From assembly GCA_028023455.1 (NCBI GenBank), contig JAQFVV010006215.1:4325230-4389229 (forward strand): a stretch of 64,000 nt of DNA, given 5' to 3'. Source of the stretch: Epiperipatus broadwayi. Lineage: Eukaryota > Onychophora > Udeonychophora > Euonychophora > Peripatidae. Position 1 is the first letter of the stretch, and each line of letters opens with the position of its first letter. The position numbers and the translations under genes are program-made. The notes under the pieces were generated by a model that did not search any database, had not been told where the DNA came from, and saw only the letters and a list, made by a program, of their open reading frames with translations. Shown here piece after piece: positions 11,188 to 23,259 of this stretch.

Positions 11188-12831
11188 TCAAGTGATTACC
11201 ATTTCCAGAATCGGAATACTGTTATTAAACTTCAATACATTCCCAGTTTCTATATTCACCTCTTTTCTTTCAAAACGTAAGCTTGTGGTTAAGACCTGTA
11301 GAGGTCCCTACTATCACATTTTTACCGCACATTCTTGAGGTTACAGCCTTAGTAAATATTACTTATATGAGCATCAATAACAATTACACATACATAATTC
11401 TCTTTATTTAAATAAAGGTATGCCATCAAGATAATATGGCTACACATAAGTAAATAGAAATTAAATGAGCATAGGCTTTAATAATAATAACAACAATTTA
11501 TTAGTAGCAAACCACAAATATTAATAATATAATATTAAGAATGATATGCATATTATAATAGTAATAAAATTTGATTAGACACATTCAACAGAGATGTACA
11601 TCATCTTTCATCAGACTGATTTAATACCTGTTTTATAATAGTTATTAAATTTATATTAAATTTTTCCTTCATTAATCAAGATATATTCAAATATATATAT
11701 AATGCATATCCCATTCATGGCAAGTAAAAATAATAATGTATTAATTTGCGGAAAGAAGGGGGTAAAAAAATCTTTCTTATAATATCCCTTCCCATTTCCC
11801 TTTACTTAATAGACTTATATGCTAGAAGTTAAACTAAATCTCTCCAACATTACCGTTATCACGGAAAAAAACTTTATTTTAATTCCAGAGAAAAAACATA
11901 ATTGAGAGTCAATAGTCATTATAAGATTAAAATAAATAATATTAAACCGGGCATTTTTAATTCATATAATTAAAGTTCTTACCCATAAATTTACCTTGAG
12001 ATTTTGTGCACATATTCACAGATACCAAATATAGTTACAGCATCGAAACATCTTTGAAAAGTTTTTATTTTATTTATTTTGGATTTAAATGCCAAAATCA
12101 GTTATACATGGTTCAAATTTTGGAAAAAGTTATTTGTAATACTTGAAATTCTCAAAGTATTAATCTCTTTTCATAAAACTATGTACAGTATATTACATTA
12201 AAGTTCAATTTTTGAAAAATTCATATAAGAATTGGTTTAGTTTAATAATCATTAACTTAGAAAAGAAATATGTAAATCTAACTTAATGGAATATTTAGAC
12301 ATCAAGGAAGAATTTATATAATAAATAAAAATAATAAAAAATTGGAGTGCTACTGATAAGAAGTATGAAATGCAAATTGGAAAGAATGACGAAATTTTAA
12401 AAAAGCAAATTTTTCTTTAAATGCTTAAAATTATTAAACCACTTATTCCATTCTAATCTAGTGTCCCATACAAAATTTTTTTATCAAAAATAAATTTATT
12501 TCTAATAAATCATATGTTTCATAGGATATAATAAAATCATCCTGTGATTTCAAGTACCAAGGATACTAAAGTTTAATGTAACAAAATGTGGTCAATTATG
12601 AAAAAAGCGTATTTTTTTCCATTTCCCTAAATGAGTCTTAAATAAATATTTCCATAATTTAAAATTACTATTTAAAGAATTCTTAGTAATTATTAAATAG
12701 TATTTGAAAAAAAAACTGAAAATTTTGGAATCCTGATATTTGAAAATGTTTAAAATTTCAAAATTGGACAAATTATTACGAATTTTCTGATCAAATTTAA
12801 GTCATTGGATGTGTTTATATAAAGACACATT
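11188..12831. other. AT-rich spacer
   Basis: Nothing firm. A CTGATGA plus AGATG/CATCT hairpin occurs on the minus strand near 11580-11620 but without the GAAA partner. Confidence 0.45.
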
Positions 12832-12839
12832 ATATAAGG

Positions 12840-13237
12840 CAGGGTCCTCAACCCTATGCCTGTTGACACCATGGCGCCCGCGGACTGTTTTACGTGTGCC
12901 CGCTGCTATCTGAACACGATAAAACATTATTTATCTGATACAAATAAATTTAATTTTTAAAATTTCTTATAAATTATTGTATTATATTGTAATCAAATCG
13001 TAGGGCATACTATACTTTTACAGCATAAAAATATAAACGTTAATTATATATTACAATTGTATTTTTGAAATAAATATTTTTTTTGTACATTATGTGTATT
13101 ACTAACAATATCCAACTATAAATTTACATTGAAAAAATAAATGGTGCTCGCCACCTAGTTGAAAAAATAAGTGGTGCCCGCCACCTCGCCGGTATTATAG
13201 AATGTGCTCTTAAGTGCAAAAAGGTTTGGGACCCCTG
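12840..13237. mobile_element. Non-autonomous hAT element (MITE), exact 8-bp duplication
   Basis: Terminal inverted repeats read CAGGGTCCTCAACC at the left and, reversed, CAGGGGTCCCAAACC at the right. The element is flanked by ATATAAGG at 12832-12839 and 13238-13245. CAGGG termini plus an 8-bp duplication are diagnostic of hAT. The 398-bp interior has no frame; it carries a GGTGCCCGCCACCT-type direct repeat near 13143-13188. Perfect duplication indicates a fairly recent insertion. Confidence 0.85.
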
Positions 13238-13247
13238 ATATAAGGGA

Positions 13248-13604
13248 TTAAAGTATGAAGATTGGCTAGCTTAATAGAAAGCAGTGCATTGATTGTATAT
13301 ATGTGTGGAGATAATAATCTGGACCAACTGATGATAGCTGGTTTAGCATGAAATACATATATTGGTGATTATCTTTTTCAACATGTGTATGATCAGGGGA
13401 GCAGGAATATGAGATGGCATAGAGAGTTGAGGATCATGTGAAAGTCTGAGTTTGAATCCTTTATATATTACATTATATGTGAAGGTGTGTGTGAGCCTGT
13501 ATAGTGTATTAAATTACATAAAGTTTGAATCCTTTATATATTACATTATATGTGAAGGTGTGTGTGAGCCTGTATAGTGTATTAAATTACATAAAGACAC
13601 ATTA
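13248..13604 (+). mobile_element. F5 repeat copy with HHR and internal tandem duplication
   Basis: Starts with AAAGTATGAAGATTGGCTAG, followed by TATAT-rich sequence, the ribozyme, and a B-box-like GAGTTTGAATCC at 13449-13460. Then about 78 bp (from TTTGAATCC to ACATAAAG) is duplicated head to tail at roughly 13450-13604. F5 thus combines a hammerhead fold with a pol III-like box. Confidence 0.65.
13310..13373 (+). ncRNA. Hammerhead ribozyme, F5 copy 1
   Basis: CTGATGA at 13328-13334 and GAAA at 13350-13353. Stem I inner CCAA/TTGG, outer GATAAT/ATTATC. Stem III is ATA-CA-TAT and the cleavage nucleotide A. Stem II (GCT/AGC) is weakened by mismatches next to the core, so this is a partly decayed copy. 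Confidence 0.55.
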
Positions 13605-14282
13605 ATAAAAAAAAGTTGATTAATTCTTTAAAGCAAAATAAATAATCACTAAACCAAATGTTAATGATATTCTTGCTTTAAGAATAATTATTATTAATCT
13701 ATAGTCATGAAGTAGAATTTTAGGGCTTTTATTTTGGTAAAATAATAAAAATGTCTTTCTCTTAATATGATATACAATTTATGAATGGAGAAACAAAACT
13801 GATGAGTCAATAAAAAAAACCTATAAAAGTGTACTCATGTATGTTTTTCACTATTAATAATATGTTAAAGTCAAGGAAAATAATATTTTGATTTGCTAAT
13901 TGCAATAGTATTAAAAATTCTAATCTTCTTGACTTCGAAATGATTTAATGGATTAAACATTTTTAATTTTTATGTTTTATATATTATCACAAACAAAATT
14001 ATTCATAAAAATATTTAGTTTTGTTCTTGATAGATTCAAAGGTAGATTTCTCTCCCTACTCCAAAAAAGGGGATTTCAAAAAATACAAGGAAATATTTCA
14101 GCTCATAGCCAATTGCCATGCTATTAATATAATGGGGCAAGTATCGTTATCTATAAAATTATGAAGTCTATAAAGGATTAGGAATAGCAGTTTATTTAAA
14201 AGCGATGGAGGCTATTAATCAGCACAAGAGTAGAGTGATATGAAAGTTATATAAACATGATTTTGTTTGATTAGTCAAGCGT
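13605..14282. other. AT-rich spacer
   Basis: Nothing recognised. Confidence 0.45.
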
Positions 14283-14358
14283 TGGTGGTTGAGTGGTTGG
14301 CATGGCTGCCTTACAAGTGGTTGTCCTGGGTTTGCTTCCCTGCCAATGCTTTGATACA
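14283..14358 (+). mobile_element. SINE S1 (tRNA-Leu/Ser-like head)
   Basis: GGTGGTTGAGTGGTTGGCAT resembles an A box and D-arm. GGGTTTGCTTCC at about 14329 is the B box, followed by CTGCCAATGCTTTGA, the S1-specific stretch. No terminator or internal gene; a tRNA-derived SINE rather than a functional tRNA, because the acceptor arms do not pair. Confidence 0.65.
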
Positions 14359-15158
14359 TAATTTTGTTTGATTATTTTTTTTGACCAATAGATCAATCCA
14401 AATTATAAACAGCTAAAGGTGAATTTTAAAAATTCTCCAAAAAGAGTAATTTTTTTACAAATTTTTTTACATATATATTTAAAATGATTATATTTATTAC
14501 AAAATTTACAATTGCACAAACTAAGAATCATATGCAGTTTTTGTCACAAAGTGGTGTTCAAGAAATACCAATTTAACTATGTCAAAAGCAGAATTTAAGT
14601 CAATTTAAAGCATATGGTAATGAGAAAGATGGTTATTTTTTTTATATAAGAATAACATCCCAAAATAAAAATGCAATATGGAATACTATTTTATTTGTTA
14701 ATTCATATTGTTCTAAATAAATTAAATAGCAGATTTTAATCCACAAATTACCTAAGAAAGAATAGAAGCAATCTGGTTTTTTAATAGCAAAGATATTAGT
14801 GCTTATTAATTGTGAAGTAGATAATTGAAAAAAATGATTTAAGGTTTATATAATAATTGACAAAAACAGTTTATACATATTTATAGTGCATTGTTTAGTT
14901 TGAAAATATAAATTTATCTTTTGAGATGCTAAACATTTAAGAATTAGATTGTCCAAGTTCTCAATAATAAATTTAAAGAAATTTTAAAAATTGGCAGCTC
15001 AGATGTTATTAATTATCTAATTTCTTTCTTTAGTAAAAAAAAAAAAAACAACTATGTAATATACAAGTGCAAAAAACTTATTCTCTTATTATTAAAAGTT
15101 TGAAGTTTTGTTTTTTTTTTACAATTTTTTGATACAAAGCAGTTTCGGTGCTAACACA
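14359..15158. other. AT-rich spacer
   Basis: Nothing recognised. Confidence 0.45.
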
Positions 15159-17460
15159 ATTTACACCAGTAGTTCTTAAAGTGGGGTCTCGACTCTCGGG
15201 GGGGGGGGGTCACACAAAAAATTGGAAAATTGACTTTTTAACTTTTTTGTATAAATTTCTTACTATGCATAAAACTTCGTATTCATGTATGTCAAAAATA
15301 GTTTGACATATGCTTTGAACAAATTATTCAACTACACAGTCACACTGTACAAATGCCACTCTACTTACAAACATTTGGACATATGAACAGATTGCTGTGA
15401 AGTCAAAATTATTTTTTGCAATACTTCTGTGAATCTGAATTTTGAGTTGCATATCTTCCTCTGACTTGTAGAAATTCTGTGGAGCAGTGCCTTCCAAATC
15501 TACACACCAATAGCTCCAGAAGCATCTAAATGCAATTCTCAGTACCTAACAGAGCACATGTGGCTCTCTAAAAATGAAATTTTGAAATTCAAAAATTGAC
15601 AACTTGTAATTTATACAAACAACATTTAGAAAGTTGTGATAACTATAAAAAATATATGTGCAGATACTTAAATCTGTTAAAAACTAGTATTTAGCAAACA
15701 AAATAACAGCTGCCATTTTTTATATTAATATTTGCGTTTATTTAATATAAAAAATAAATTATGTGAGTGATGAAATTCTTAAATATACTATTACTTTATA
15801 TAATAAAATAAAACAATTGACAGACAATGAAATGAAAACAAAAATTAATATGAAACCAGAAGCTATAGAATTTAAAAACAATGTTCCAAAAATGTTCGGA
15901 AACATTGTTATGGATATTTTGAAAAAGCAAATTTAATATTAGATACTAATCCTAAAATAAAATTTCCTCTTGAAAGTCCTATACCACTCACCAACACAAA
16001 TATATAGTTACAATCTTTCTTTTCTACTTAAAATAAACCTAAGAATTGGAAAAAGGTTATTAAAAATCCAACTGAAGATGAAAATCAAATAATAATTTGT
16101 TTTTTTTTTTGTACTAAATTGTCCATTTGTAAATACAAATCCATCTTATGATCATAGTTATCTGAGGTACTTGATTTTAAAATAGTCACAAATATTAAAA
16201 TTAATATTTCCATATTTTAATAAAAAATATTTCTTACATTAAATAAGCATAAATATTAATACGTTATTTTGTTATCCTAATACGAATTTTTAACAGATAG
16301 TATATCTAATTATAATATCTCTAATAGTTACCATACCTTTCTAATTTGTATAAATTACAAGTTAGTTTGTCAGTTTTTTAAACTAAATATTCCATTTAGA
16401 TGTATGCACCCTGTTAGATGCCGAGAGCTGCATTTAGACACTCCTAACAGTTCCCACCCAACAGTGTCCATTTGATAACATGCTTCTTGGCATATTTTGA
16501 ACCTAAAACATTCGTAATTAGGGTGGCTTCTGTATATTGAATTTAATTTATTTGTATTTGTATGACTTGTATGTGATTGTTGAAAGATATATTTTGTGTT
16601 TTTATTTAGTGCCTAGTGATTTTTATGAACAAGGCTTCATCGATCAGGTTAATATATATATTCTTATCTTATGTATCATGAAATAAGTCAGTAAATTTTT
16701 TCTCCACATTTCATTTTATGTATATTCAACAATATTCATTAAATTTGCTGATCGAAATTGACATTTAAAAGTTGGGTTATGTAAAAATATGTTAGAGTGT
16801 ACATTTTCCTAAACTAAATACATGTTTTATGAAAATATTATAAAGAACTTGTTTATCATTTATAATATAATGTGTATACTTATTTCAAAATATTATTCCT
16901 AAATATGAATAAATGGTTAAAGAGGACCCATGTTAGTGTAGATGCAGAAATTCTTGTTGAAGCAGAAAGCAGTAAAAATAAAAAAAATGAGCCCGACATC
17001 AATTCCTCATAAGAAAAAGAAGATATACAATGAATTATATTTACATATGGATTTACATTTTCTGCCAATAATTATGCAATAAAACTTTAGAGGCCAAAAA
17101 TATGAAGTCTGCAAAATTAAAAAGACATTTGGATACAAAGTATGCTGCTTATTCAAGAAAGCCTGTAGAATATTTTCAAAGACTATACAAGTTTATTAAA
17201 AATATATATTACTGTTTAGGAAAAATAAATGCTGGTATCTTACCAGGCATCATATTTAATAGCAAAATCTAAAAAATCATATACAATCAGGGAAGAACTG
17301 GTTTTACCTGCTGCAGTACAAATAATAGAAACTATTCATGGAAAAAAATGTAAGCAGATGAATTAAGGAAAATTCCTCTTTTTAATAATACAGTAAAAAC
17401 AAAAAATACTTAATTGTAATTATTAATTAGAGAAAATATAACTTACTATTAAAAATTTTC

Positions 17461-17501
17461 GGCTGAACGTTTTCGAGGAACCATGCCTCATACTCATAGC
17501 C
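17461..17501 (-). ncRNA. Hammerhead-like fold in PLE 3' end (coding-sense copy)
   Basis: Mirror of 18001-18041. It lies downstream of the GIY-YIG stop on the same strand, the position in which PLE pseudo-LTRs carry minimal hammerheads. It keeps stem I GGCT/AGCC, a GAGG/CCTC stem, GAAA, stem III AACGTT and C at the cleavage position. The CTGATGA side reads ATGAGTAT and is not canonical. Confidence 0.4.
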
Positions 17502-17555
17502 TTCATGAAAAGTGTAATAAATATATGCAAATGTAAATATTCAAATAAGCTACTG

Positions 17556-17885
17556 TTACGTAGCCCATTTTTTCGAGATCTCGAAGCATGTGTCCTTTCT
17601 GTTAATGGCATGGATGTCTCTATTAATATAGAATGCCTCCTTTATTTTTCTCCTGTAATCATTTGGCTCTGAACATAAAATAATGGGGTTGGCAGGTATG
17701 AAGTTGTGCCCAGATTGTTTACTATGTTCGAAAAATACAGAGGATGTGTTGCTGTTTGTTTGAGCTCTGTTGAATGTGTAACAATGTTGAGCCAATCTGG
17801 TATTAATTGTGGCTTTCGTTTCCCCATAATATGTAGCGTGGCATCCGGCTTGAGGGCAGGAAATAGAGTACACCACGTGTGGGGT
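17556..17885 (-). pseudogene. PLE GIY-YIG endonuclease, C-terminal fragment
   Basis: The frame reads HVVYSISCPQAGCHATYYGE, then TKATINTRLAQH, EHSKQSGHNF and RRKIKEAFYINR. YSI...YYGET is the GIY-YIG signature variant. The cysteine pair and the R...H, E...N spacing match the endonuclease that follows the RT in Penelope elements, which nicks target DNA for reverse transcription. No RT is present: the fragment starts at the inverted-arm junction (17886), so the apparent N-terminus MSFLLMAWI comes from the other arm. Its C-terminus and stop lie in the left arm. About 110 codons are intact. Function as such is unlikely. Confidence 0.8.
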
Positions 17886-18000
17886 GATCCATGCCATTAA
17901 CAGAAAGGACACATGCTTCGAGATCTCGAAAAAATGGGCTACGTAACAGTAGCTTATTTGAATATTTACATTTGCATATATTTATTACACTTTTCATGAA

Positions 18001-18041
18001 GGCTATGAGTATGAGGCATGGTTCCTCGAAAACGTTCAGCC
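18001..18041 (+). ncRNA. Hammerhead-like fold in PLE inverted arm
   Basis: GGCT at 18001-18004 can pair with AGCC at 18038-18041. GAGG (18013-18016) pairs with CCTC (18024-18027), GAAA follows at 18028-18031, then ACGTTC. The first core strand is ATGAGTAT instead of CTGATGA, so it may be inactive or only resemble a hammerhead. Confidence 0.4.
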
Positions 18042-19724
18042 GAAAATTTTTAATAGTAAGTTATATTTTCTCTAATTAATAATTACAATTAAGTATTTTT
18101 TGTTTTTACATATAAGGAGAAATTAAAACCATATTTATTAATAATACAGTAACTAAAACAATTTTGGAAATTAGCAGTGACCAATTTCAGCAACTTATTC
18201 GGAAAATCAAAGAAAGCCTGAAATTTTCAATTCCGCTGGATGAATCGCCAGACATTATAAATTTGCCTCAACTCTTAGTATATGTTAGGTACTGTTATAA
18301 TGCTAATATGCTCAAAGATGTACTATTTTGTTGATCAATAAATTGTTGTACAATAAGCGAAGATATTTTTTAAAAGTAAATGATTTTTTCAAGGAATAAG
18401 GATTGAATTGGAACAACTATATTGGTGTATGTACTGATGATGCAGCAGGGATGAAGGGTCAGCATGTAGAATTTTAGCAAAAGTTAAAAATCTATGAAGA
18501 ATGAGAAAATGGGTTTTACCCATTGTATGCCATTGTAAAATATTAATAGCTAAACCCCTATCTACAGATCTCAGTCTGGGATTACAATATGACATAAAGA
18601 TTATCAATTTTATAAAATATTGTGCATTGAATTGAATATTATTTACAATTTTATGCACAGATATGACGTCAAATTGCCAACAACTCTTATTATATACAGA
18701 AGTTAGCTTTAAAATGGCTAGTACAGCTGAAAGGTGAAATTATTATATTTTTATCACAAAAAAAGAGTGATCTTTCTAATCTCTTTCACAATGAAATTTG
18801 GGTTTGTAAATTGTGTTATTTGTCTGATATATTTGAGAAATTAAATGAACTAAACATGTCTCTTCAAGATGAGAATACAAACATTTTACTTTTGTATGGT
18901 AAAATTCGTGCATTTAGGAAAAAGAAACCATATGGAAATCAAGTGTGGAGAATTTCACATTCGAAATGTTTTCAAGTATAAATGATTTTAGTTGTGAAAA
19001 TAATTTAGTTATTAGGAAAAACATAATTGATCATTTGCCATATTTAAATGAAAAATTTGATACATATTATTCATCATATTTAAATATAAAACAATTCACT
19101 TGGATTCAAAATCCATTTCTAGTAGAAATGGAGCAAGTTAAACATTTGCTTATAAATGCCCAAGAAGAATTTGCCGATTTCAGTTCTGATTTGAGACTTA
19201 AAAAACTAGTTTAGTAAAAAGTCGATAAATTTTTTTTGGTTCACAATAAAGATAATACATCCGTTGTTGTCTGAATTGGCAATAGCAATTATTTTGCCTT
19301 CTGCTAGTATTTATTTGTATGAAATCGCGTTAAAAACTAAACAACGCAATCGTCTTATCAATATTGAAAACGCTATGAGAAAAAAGTGAACCAAGATTAC
19401 ACTTATTGTGCCTAAATGGGCAAGCTCACCCATCGCACTAAATGTAATTTTAATGTTATTAATAATGTTATTAATATTGTTTATTTATTTATTTATTTTT
19501 ACAATGTTATAAATACTACACTCACTTTTATTGAATTTTTAGTTCTTGTGATTATTTACACATATTTTTTTATAAGATAGTGTATTACGTTTATATAATA
19601 AAATATAGACTTTATACAATGTTGTTTTAATATTTTTTTGGATGATGGGGGTGGGGTCGTTGGAAATTTTTAAATTTGAAAAGGGGTCACGAACCAAAAA
19701 AGTTTAAGAACCACTGATCTACAA

Positions 19725-20504
19725 TATACCAATTTTATTGATCTACATCAGGAATGGGCAAGATATTGATTATCGTATGCCAAAGAATTCCCAAGAAATT
19801 TGGAGAGAGCCCTTGAATTTTAAAAAAGTAATACTAATAAAAGCTGCATTATTCTATATTAGATAGTTTTAGATAAAATAAATACATTTTTCACACACGC
19901 GCGCGCTTCTATAAATGAAAACTGGTTCATCACAATTGAGACAACTGAGTATAGTCAGGCATATGATAATGAATGAGTCAGATAACACATGTGCCTTCAT
20001 TTGAAATGTAATGTTATGCATGATCAGTTGCAAATTCATCATCAAGAATAAGCTTACTATGGAATGCAAAGAAGCAACCAGAAGAATTGAATACATTCAG
20101 TCAGTTATGAAAACAGTTTGTCTTTTAATTTATCATGAAAAATTAGTATCACATTTTAAAATCAGTATAATGTTTGAAATAATTTCAAAAAAAATATATA
20201 TATACCTTTTAATACAGAATAGGAAGAACAGTTTTTCTTTGTAGTAATGAATGCAAAATATGTGTGTTGTATATGTCATGCAAGGGTGTCACAAAACATT
20301 GAAAGTCATTTACCATGCATGTAGTATATAAGTGATAAACTGTAATACTTGGAGAAAATTACAATTAGCCCTTATCCTGAAAAAGTGTGCTCATCCCTGA
20401 TCAATAAAATGTCCATATTTCTTCCTAAATTCATGGACACTAAATTACATTAAATTAAATCAGGAGAAAAATATATTTTACTATAAAAATAATGTATTTA
20501 TTAA
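19725..20504. other. AT-rich spacer
   Basis: No gene; a short CACACGCGCGCG run near 19896. Confidence 0.45.
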
Positions 20505-20880
20505 AACAACAATAATATTGACATCAGTATGGAATTTGGGCTTTCCATCATCAGATTTTTAATAGTATGGATGGCTGAAGAGTTGGAGGCTGGAATGGAT
20601 TAAAACCTGTCCATTAAAGTATGAAGATTTTCTAGCTTAATATAAACTGAGCACTGATTATATATATATGTGTGTGTGTGGAAAATGATAATCTGGACCA
20701 ACTGATGAGTCCTGATTCAACACAAAATATGGGATTATTTATCTTTTCTACATGTGTGTGGCCATGTGTATCAGTTGTATGAGATCGTGTGGATAATTGA
20801 AGGGTGCTTAAAAGTCTGAGTTCAAATCCCCTATATTTACAATTAAGCTCCAGGCATATCTAAGAATGCTTGTATTTAAA
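20505..20880 (+). mobile_element. F5 repeat, near full-length copy
   Basis: Contains all F5 parts in order: the CATCATCAGATTTT block, GATGGCTGAAGAGTTGGAGG, TTAAAGTATGAAGATTTTCTAG, a TA/TG run, the hammerhead region (20687-20738), GTATCAGTTGTATGAGAT, and the B-box GAGTTCAAATCCC (20818-20830) followed by ACAATTAAGCTCCAGG. About 375 bp with no coding capacity. Confidence 0.7.
20687..20738 (+). ncRNA. Hammerhead ribozyme, F5 copy 2 (decayed)
   Basis: CTGATGA at 20702-20708 is intact and GATAATC pairs with GATTAT as outer stem I. The second core strand reads AAAA where GAAA is expected and stem II is interrupted, so it is probably inactive. Confidence 0.5.
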
Positions 20881-21935
20881 ATATTACTAAAACAACATAA
20901 ATTATTTAACAAAAGGATATCAATGTTAAATAAAATTTATACAGAAATGCAAATTCATAAGAATTGTTACATTAAGTGATAAATTTGCATGTCTGTATTT
21001 ATTCATGGATTTATGGCTACATGTTATTGCAAAGTATATTTTCTTGTGTTATTTAATATATACTTGTAATAGTAAATTCAAGAGTAAATATCTTAAATTA
21101 GCAGTAAATGTAGATATGTAGATATTTCATTTCTGATTACATTTTATTATTATTAATATATTTTTTTATTAAATAATTGATATTGTTTCATTTAAATAAA
21201 TTAGTTTTATTGAAAAATAAATTATTTTTTGATTCTATTTAATATGCTTTTGTAGTTGTAAATTCAATAATAAATGCATAACTTAAGTTCATTAGATTGT
21301 TTTTTTCTTTTATTCAATAATAGTACTAAATAACTCGATCAAGTGAGCAGACTATACACTACACTACTGCCAAAATTTTGATACAAATGTTCATATCTTT
21401 TTTGCAGATCATTAAAAAGCTATTTTACAAGTGTTCAACTTTTTAAATAGCTAAAAAAATTTAATTTCTATATATCCACTTCTTTTCTTGACTATATGAG
21501 AACATACATTTGTGCAAATCTTAAATTCTTGGCTTGAGATTCTTTTAGATAAATATCTGCAATATTTAAAAAAAGTAATATAACAATATAACTTTTAGCA
21601 AGCCTCAACTAAAACACGTGTAAGAAGTGGTGGATAGTAAATAGTTAATAACCGACAGTTTAGCTGTAATTAAAGGATAACACTAAAAGTAGTTCTTACT
21701 AAGATGGCATTGTAACATATTTTGAGAAAACCCAACATAAGAGACTACGGTGACAATGTAATGTGATAAATCTTCGTTTGTCACTAAATAAATGATTTGT
21801 CATCCATTTACATTGAAAAGATGCCTTCAAAAGCTGAGATAATAATAATAATAAAAAACTCTCATCATTTCAGATGTGGTAAAAAGTCAGCCTCTGTTTA
21901 ACATATATGATATTCTGGCAATCTACCTTATCTGA
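20881..21935. other. AT-rich spacer
   Basis: Nothing recognised; an (ATA)n run near 21841. Confidence 0.45.
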
Positions 21936-21939
21936 AATC

Positions 21940-22660
21940 AACACAGATATTGGACAAGATATAATGTTCTTTCAAAAGGATAATGTAAACATTAATAATA
22001 AAAAATTGCAGAGTTATAATCACCTTAGTCAAAAGCAGGCAAAACTCTCCATACAGTATTGCCATTCAGTGCACGCCAGAGTAATCAATGGATGCCAGAA
22101 GGCTGACATTCATTGATTACTCTGGCTTGCACTGAGTGGCAATACTGTATGGAGAGTTTTGCCTGTTTTAATAACAGTTAAGATCAAGCATAAAAAAAGT
22201 GATCATGTGATGTTTAGTGGTTTAACACCTTAGTCAAATTATTAACATAAATGGAAATATAATTGATAACATTAATCATAGACTTTAATTTAGTTGAGGT
22301 TTTTTGATTAATAAACTAATAATATTAAAAGAAAATATGTATCTAAAAAGGTTTCAACAAAATATGTTCTATCAGGCATATTTAAGAATCTAAGATTAAC
22401 AAATTAAAAAAGACGGCAATACTTACATATCAGACCATAGTGCTAAATTTGAGATTAAGCATATGGATGAGAGAACAAACAAATACTATCTCCTATCATT
22501 GAACAAATTAAAATATAAAATAGTACTGAGATATATTATTAGAAAAAATAAAAGTACGTAGCTAAAATTCTAATCTATAATTTAAAAATTGTAAAAAAAA
22601 AACTAAAAAAGATCATATGTGAAATGGATTGAGTCCACTGAAAAAATTAAGATAAGAGAA
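21940..22660 (+). pseudogene. LINE-A (RTE-like) 3' fossil
   Basis: Degraded plus-strand reading DIMFFQKDNVNINNKKLQSY, then (after an F1 insertion) LSQIININGNIIDNINHRL, LIILKENMYLKRF, MREQTNTISPIIEQIK and KKLKKIICEMD. It is co-linear with LINE-A residues after the RT box (VMFN...YLGQTINTDGN...REQTGVTD...RPRRRPHVRWMD). Stops and indels throughout. Confidence 0.75.
22034..22225. mobile_element. F1 inverted mini-copy with 13-bp target duplication
   Basis: Two F1 ends in opposite orientation (22036-22091 and 22107-22168) form a 56-62-bp palindrome around AGAAGGCTGACATTC, then the F1 tail ending GATCATGTGATG. It is flanked by CACCTTAGTCAAA at 22021-22033 and 22226-22238. Removing the insert and one duplicate restores the LINE-A reading across the site. 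Confidence 0.85.
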
Positions 22661-23259
22661 GTTAGTATTAGAAGAACAGAATTAACCAAAAAATCATCAT
22701 TCTGAAGTGAATTCTGTATTATTAGTAATAGGAAAGAAATTACTGATTATATTATCTTTATAATAATTATTAAAAAAAAATAGTTCTTCATTAAGATGTA
22801 GATTTTTATCTTCCTTTTATAATCAAATTTGGACCGGTAAACAATTTTTGTAAATAGCATAAAATTTTATTTTTTTTACTCAATTTTTATCTATAAATAT
22901 CAAAATAAACAGAACTTATATTTCGTTAGGCAAAAAAACGTGAGTCGTTAAAATAATCATCAAATAATTATATATATTAATTTGTTCTTATTCAATAAAA
23001 TAATAAATAAAATTGCTTTAAGGTCTAGTTACACTGAAATATGTAACAAATTTTTGCATGACTAAACTTTAAAAAAAAAAAAAAAAAATTCGAAAAGGAA
23101 AAGATGATTAACCTTATTGTATTGCATAATCTTTACTATAAATAGTTAAGACAAAGCTGAAGTCATTACTTTTGAAATATCTTGCATCAATTTTAATAAA
23201 AATGTTTTTAAAAATATAGCCTACATACACCCACACATACGTATTTATATAAATATATT
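22661..23259. other. AT-rich spacer
   Basis: Poly-A run near 23070 and otherwise nothing recognised. Confidence 0.45.

Larger units (their letters stand above)
17382..18152 (-). mobile_element. Penelope-like element fragment with perfect 223-bp inverted arms
   Basis: Arms 17393-17615 and 17887-18109 are reverse complements with essentially no mismatch. The 271-bp centre holds the GIY-YIG coding segment on the minus strand. TTAATAATACAGTAA occurs at 17382-17396 and 18138-18152, giving a 15-bp target duplication inside the hAT transposase reading (NNTV). The right arm is an inverted copy of the element's own 3' end, so this is a 5'-truncated PLE joined head to head to a second 3' end, a known PLE habit. 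Arm identity implies recent insertion. Confidence 0.8.
16911..19440 (+). pseudogene. hAT transposase fossil
   Basis: Pieces in family order: an N-terminal BED-finger-like region, degraded, then KLKRHLDTKYAAYSRKPVEY near 17110. Next KSKKSYTIREELVLPAA near 17270 and RKIPLFNNTV just before the PLE insertion. After it come LKFSIPLDESPDI (first catalytic Asp) near 18215 and GVCTDDAAGMKGQH near 18425. SFKMASTAER near 18705, DLSNLFHNEIW and the C-terminal dimerisation region ILPSASIYLYE to RLINIENAMR near 19290-19380 complete it. Stops and frameshifts throughout mean it is dead. These motifs are those of vertebrate ZBED5/SCAND3-type domesticated hAT proteins, but here they are in a plain transposon. 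Confidence 0.8.
15167..19716 (+). mobile_element. Degenerate hAT transposon (ZBED/SCAND3-like family)
   Basis: Left end CAGTAGTTCTTAAAGTGGGG and right end, reversed, CAGTGGTTCTTAAACTTTTT form terminal inverted repeats. Flanks ATTTACAC (15159-15166) and ATCTACAA (19717-19724) agree at six of eight bases, consistent with an aged hAT 8-bp duplication. The interior carries a plus-strand transposase fossil. About 1.7 kb at the left end is non-coding. A PLE fragment was inserted later at 17382-18152. Confidence 0.75.

Noticed and set aside
11575-11640. CTGATGA plus an AGATG/CATCT hairpin on the minus strand
   Set aside because: No GAAA after the stem (reads CTGTTGAATG) and no stem I pairing, so not called a hammerhead.
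17803-17997. 64-codon minus-strand frame and 62-codon mirror frames over the PLE
   Set aside because: Produced by the inverted arms and by reading out of frame with the GIY-YIG domain.
18430-18450. CTGATGA in TATGTACTGATGATGCAGCA
   Set aside because: It is part of the hAT transposase reading GVCTDDAAGMKGQH; no second core strand.
20535-20560. TCATCAG block repeated in F5 (also near 27315 and 27400)
   Set aside because: The minus strand has CTGATGA but no GAAA-type second strand and no stem III, so it is only a conserved F5 segment.
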